Position numbers and translations under genes: made by a program. Positions 6,253-7,394 of a stretch of DNA of 7,394 nt are shown here, piece by piece (position 1 is the first letter of the stretch; each line of letters opens with the position of its first letter). The notes under the pieces were generated by a model. It was not told where the DNA came from. It searched no databases and worked only from the letters and a program-made list of their open reading frames with translations. The DNA comes from CAYTSW01 sp964440605 (GTDB lineage: Bacteria > Planctomycetota > Phycisphaerae > Phycisphaerales > UBA1924), in assembly GCA_964440605.1 (NCBI GenBank), contig CAYTSW010000131.1, forward strand, positions 1 through 7,394, in the 5' to 3' direction.

Positions 6253-6684
6253 TTACTGGGTGAAGCGGGCGGAGGCCATGGCGTAGCCGGCGTAGCGTTT
6301 GCCGGGGATGCCGCCGCCGGGGAGGGGCCAGGCCCACACGCGTGAGATGTCGATGGTGTCGCCGGCGAGCGCCAGTTCGCGGCGGTCGGCGATCAATCGC
6401 AGTTGATCGCGGGCGCGATCGGTGGCGGCCTGGCGGGCGGCGACGACGTCCTCGCCGAACGCCTCGACGCAAAGCAGCAGCCGACGGTCTTCCACCCGCG
6501 GCTCGGGGAAGAACCAGTCGGGCCGGCCGTCGGGGCGGATGTTGCCGGAGTCGAGCGGTTGCTGATCGTCCGCCGTGACCACGGGTTGGGACTCGGCTGT
6601 TTCGGCGTCGTCCGTCGCACAGCCCGCCAACATCGCCATCCCCCCCACGACCGCGATGCAGCACCTCGACCGGGCAGCGTTCAC
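6253..6684 (-). CDS. Small putative lipoprotein, coupled to nrdR (LPP20-like features)
   Basis: The frame runs from GTG 6684-6682 to TAA 6255-6253 and gives 143 residues. The GTG shares bases with the nrdR stop in a GTGA overlap, a classical sign of translational coupling, and this fixes the start. Residues 1-22 form a lipoprotein signal: MNAARSRCC, a hydrophobic stretch, then LAGC at 19-22 with Cys22 as the predicted lipidated residue. A polar linker follows (about 23-55). PDWFFPEP at 56-63, a strand LLLCVEAFG, and a helix with regularly spaced alanines and arginines (AARQAATDRARDQL, 82-95) resemble LPP20/FlgP-type lipoproteins, which share a PxW motif and an A-rich helix. That resemblance is from memory and weak; the length also suits a lineage-specific family. 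The frame stays open upstream through nrdR, but that part is Arg/Pro-rich shadow. The function and the reason for coupling to nrdR are unknown. Confidence 0.8.
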   Translation of the reverse strand: MNAARSRCCIAVVGGMAMLAGCATDDAETAESQPVVTADDQQPLDSGNIRPDGRPDWFFPEPRVEDRRLLLCVEAFGEDVVAARQAATDRARDQLRLIADRRELALAGDTIDISRVWAWPLPGGGIPGKRYAGYAMASARFTQ

Positions 6685-7184
6685 GGCGACTCGGCGTCGA
6701 ACAGGGGCTGCTGGTCTTTGACGTCCTTGACGCGGTGGGAGAGTTCTTCGAGCTGCGCGAGGATGTCGCCCACGTTGCGGAAGGCGTAGTACTCGCTGGC
6801 GAAGCGAACGTAGGCGATCTCGTCGAGGTCGCGGAGCTTGCTGGCGACGAGTTCGCCGATCTGGCGGGACTCGACCTCGCGGTCGTAGGTGCGGTGGAGC
6901 TCGTCTTCGATGGCGTCGACGAGGGCGAGTTTGTCTTCTTCGGGGATGGGGCGTTTGCCGCAGGCGGCGAGGATGCCGTTGGAGACGTTCTCCCGGTTGA
7001 AGGGGACGCGTGAGCCGTCTTTTTTGACGACGATCAGGCGGCCGGTTTCTTCGATGCGTTCGTAGGTGGTGAAGCGTTTGCCGCAGCCCAGGCATTGGCG
7101 TCGGCGTCGGATGACGCGTCCGGCCTCGCTGGCGCGGGAGTCGATGACCTTGTCGTCGTTGGTATTGCAGAAGGGACAGATCAC
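6681..7184 (-). CDS. nrdR: Transcriptional repressor NrdR (zinc ribbon plus ATP-cone)
   Basis: NrdR senses ATP and dATP through an ATP-cone and represses ribonucleotide reductase genes by binding NrdR boxes. From GTG 7184 the protein is 167 residues, close to the family's usual 150-170. It opens with MICPFCNTNDDKVIDSR; Cys3, Cys6, Cys31 and Cys34 form the zinc ribbon, and RRRRQCLGCGKRFTTYERIE at 26-45 is the diagnostic block. The ATP-cone covers about 48-138 (VVKKDGSRVPFNRENV, RQIGELVASKLRDLD, AYVRFASEYYAFRNV). The C-terminal tail (SHRVKDVKDQQPLFDAESP) is short and charged. A TTG at 7223 would add 13 residues that the family lacks and falls inside the -10 element, so GTG 7184 is preferred; only a weak GGTGG precedes it. 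The stop overlaps the lipoprotein start by 4 bases. thrS diverges upstream. No ribonucleotide reductase gene is in the window, so its main targets are elsewhere. Confidence 0.96.
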   Translation of the reverse strand: MICPFCNTNDDKVIDSRASEAGRVIRRRRQCLGCGKRFTTYERIEETGRLIVVKKDGSRVPFNRENVSNGILAACGKRPIPEEDKLALVDAIEDELHRTYDREVESRQIGELVASKLRDLDEIAYVRFASEYYAFRNVGDILAQLEELSHRVKDVKDQQPLFDAESP

Positions 7185-7219
7185 GAGCCACCACCGATCG
7201 TCGGTTTGCCTTGGGGTGC

Positions 7220-7231
7220 CCAATATACTGG
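7220..7231 (-). promoter_or_regulatory. nrdR -10 element (TATATT) inside an NrdR-box-like inverted repeat
   Basis: On the minus strand CCAGTATATTGG is an inverted repeat with 5 of 6 pairs matching. It contains TATATT (7227-7222), which agrees with TATAAT at 5 of 6. The surrounding 16 bases match 11 positions of the NrdR-box consensus as I remember it (acaCwAtATaTwGtgt), with the AT-rich core well conserved. Transcription would start near 7215 and leave about 30 bases before GTG 7184. A repressor bound here would block the -10, so NrdR may control its own gene. NrdR boxes usually occur in pairs, and I see no second box nearby. No good -35 is visible. Confidence 0.45.
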
Positions 7232-7277
7232 TTCCGGGCCCGGGCCTGCGAGGGCCACGGGTCAGGTTTTCGTTCGT

Positions 7278-7300
7278 ACGGGCTGTTCGCCCGTGCCACC
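7278..7300 (+). repeat. REP-like stem-loop repeat, copy 2
   Basis: ACGGGC, loop TGTTC, GCCCGT, then GCCACC: the same 23-base plan as 6210-6232, with a perfect 6-bp stem and a different loop. It lies in the nrdR-thrS divergent gap, upstream of both -10 elements. On neither strand is the stem followed by a T-run, so it is unlikely to be a terminator. Its CCACC tail takes part in the adjoining CACCAC/GTGGTG palindrome. Confidence 0.6.
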
Positions 7301-7310
7301 ACTGGTGGTG
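7297..7310. repeat. Short palindrome CACCAC-TG-GTGGTG
   Basis: A perfect 6-bp inverted repeat with a 2-base centre, too tight for a good RNA hairpin and more like a protein-binding dyad. It covers the region where the thrS -35 would lie, 14-27 bases upstream of the thrS -10. Its left arm includes the last bases of the stem-loop repeat, so it may instead be part of that mobile-type element. Function is unknown. Confidence 0.35.
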
Positions 7311-7323
7311 TTGCAGAATACCC

Positions 7324-7329
7324 TATTAT
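7324..7329 (+). promoter_or_regulatory. Candidate -10 element for thrS (TATTAT)
   Basis: TATTAT matches TATAAT at 5 of 6 positions in an otherwise GC-rich gap. Transcription would begin near 7336, leaving a leader of about 20 bases, too short for a T-box or other riboswitch. No clear -35 lies at 16-18 bases; that region is occupied by the CACCAC/GTGGTG palindrome. Confidence 0.4.
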
Positions 7330-7356
7330 CCACCGAACACTTGAGCGGGTGAGGAC

Positions 7357-7394
7357 ATGCCACGCATCACGCTTCCCGACGGCTCGACGCGCGA
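7357..7394 (+). CDS. thrS: Threonyl-tRNA synthetase, N-terminus only (3' partial)
   Basis: Twelve codons are visible, reading MPRITLPDGSTR, and the gene continues past the window. This is the characteristic opening of bacterial threonyl-tRNA synthetase (E. coli begins MPVITLPDGSQR), the first strand of the N-terminal TGS domain. The enzyme attaches threonine to tRNA-Thr. GAGG at 7351-7354 lies just 2 bases before the ATG; a GGTGA at 7348-7352 could also pair with the 16S rRNA 3' end. The start is set by the family resemblance. A few other proteins carry TGS domains, so the call rests on a short stretch, but the match is distinctive. Confidence 0.8.
   Translation, partial: MPRITLPDGSTR

Noticed and set aside
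7185..7223. TTG start at 7223 for nrdR, adding 13 residues
   Set aside because: NrdR proteins begin right at the CPFC motif, and the TTG falls inside the TATATT -10, so it would not be in the transcript.
6685..7302. Upstream continuation of the lipoprotein frame through nrdR (349 codons in all)
   Set aside because: The added part is Arg/Pro-rich and out of frame with nrdR on the same strand. The lipoprotein signal beginning at GTG 6684 marks the real start.
1..7394. CRISPR array, insertion sequence, tRNA or rRNA gene, toxin-antitoxin pair or defence system
   Set aside because: I looked on both strands and found no regularly spaced repeats, transposase motifs, tRNA-like cloverleaf ends or defence domains.

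Overview
The window is GC-rich DNA, densely coding, and most likely from a planctomycete, probably close to class Phycisphaerae. Three things point there. The first gene encodes a secreted beta-solenoid protein with a dockerin-like double EF-hand tail. Shine-Dalgarno sites are sparse. Two intergenic stem-loops belong to a repeat whose spurious translation contains GTGFQPV, a peptide I remember from many planctomycete hypothetical proteins. The taxonomic call is inference from memory, not a search.

Layout, left to right. Positions 1-2312 (+) hold the 3' part of a large secreted protein; the tail of its signal peptide is at the window edge. Positions 2377-5207 (+) hold a lipid-carrier and phospholipid block: uppS (undecaprenyl diphosphate synthase), an unrecognised 318-residue protein with weak DUF1444-like features, and cdsA (phosphatidate cytidylyltransferase). 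In many bacteria uppS and cdsA are direct neighbours, so the gene between them is notable. Positions 5365-6159 (+) hold a coiled-coil protein ending in a C4 zinc ribbon (COG1579 type), with its own promoter-like sequence.

Two minus-strand genes converge on this set: nrdR (7184 down to 6681), the ATP-cone repressor of ribonucleotide reductase genes, and a small lipoprotein coupled to it by a GTGA start/stop overlap (6684 down to 6253). A repeat-type hairpin lies between the convergent 3' ends and could terminate the minus-strand unit. Divergent from nrdR, the first 12 codons of thrS (threonyl-tRNA synthetase) start at 7357 and run off the window. The nrdR-thrS gap holds the second copy of the hairpin repeat, a short palindrome, a -10 for each gene, and an NrdR-box-like inverted repeat that covers the nrdR -10.

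Most of the content is housekeeping: cell-envelope lipid synthesis, control of dNTP supply and tRNA charging. I see no defence system, CRISPR array, insertion sequence, tRNA or rRNA. The less ordinary points are the paired stem-loop repeat, the likely nrdR autoregulatory site, two genes that look leaderless, the extra gene between uppS and cdsA, and the lipoprotein coupled to nrdR. No stretch over 300 bases lacks a gene.
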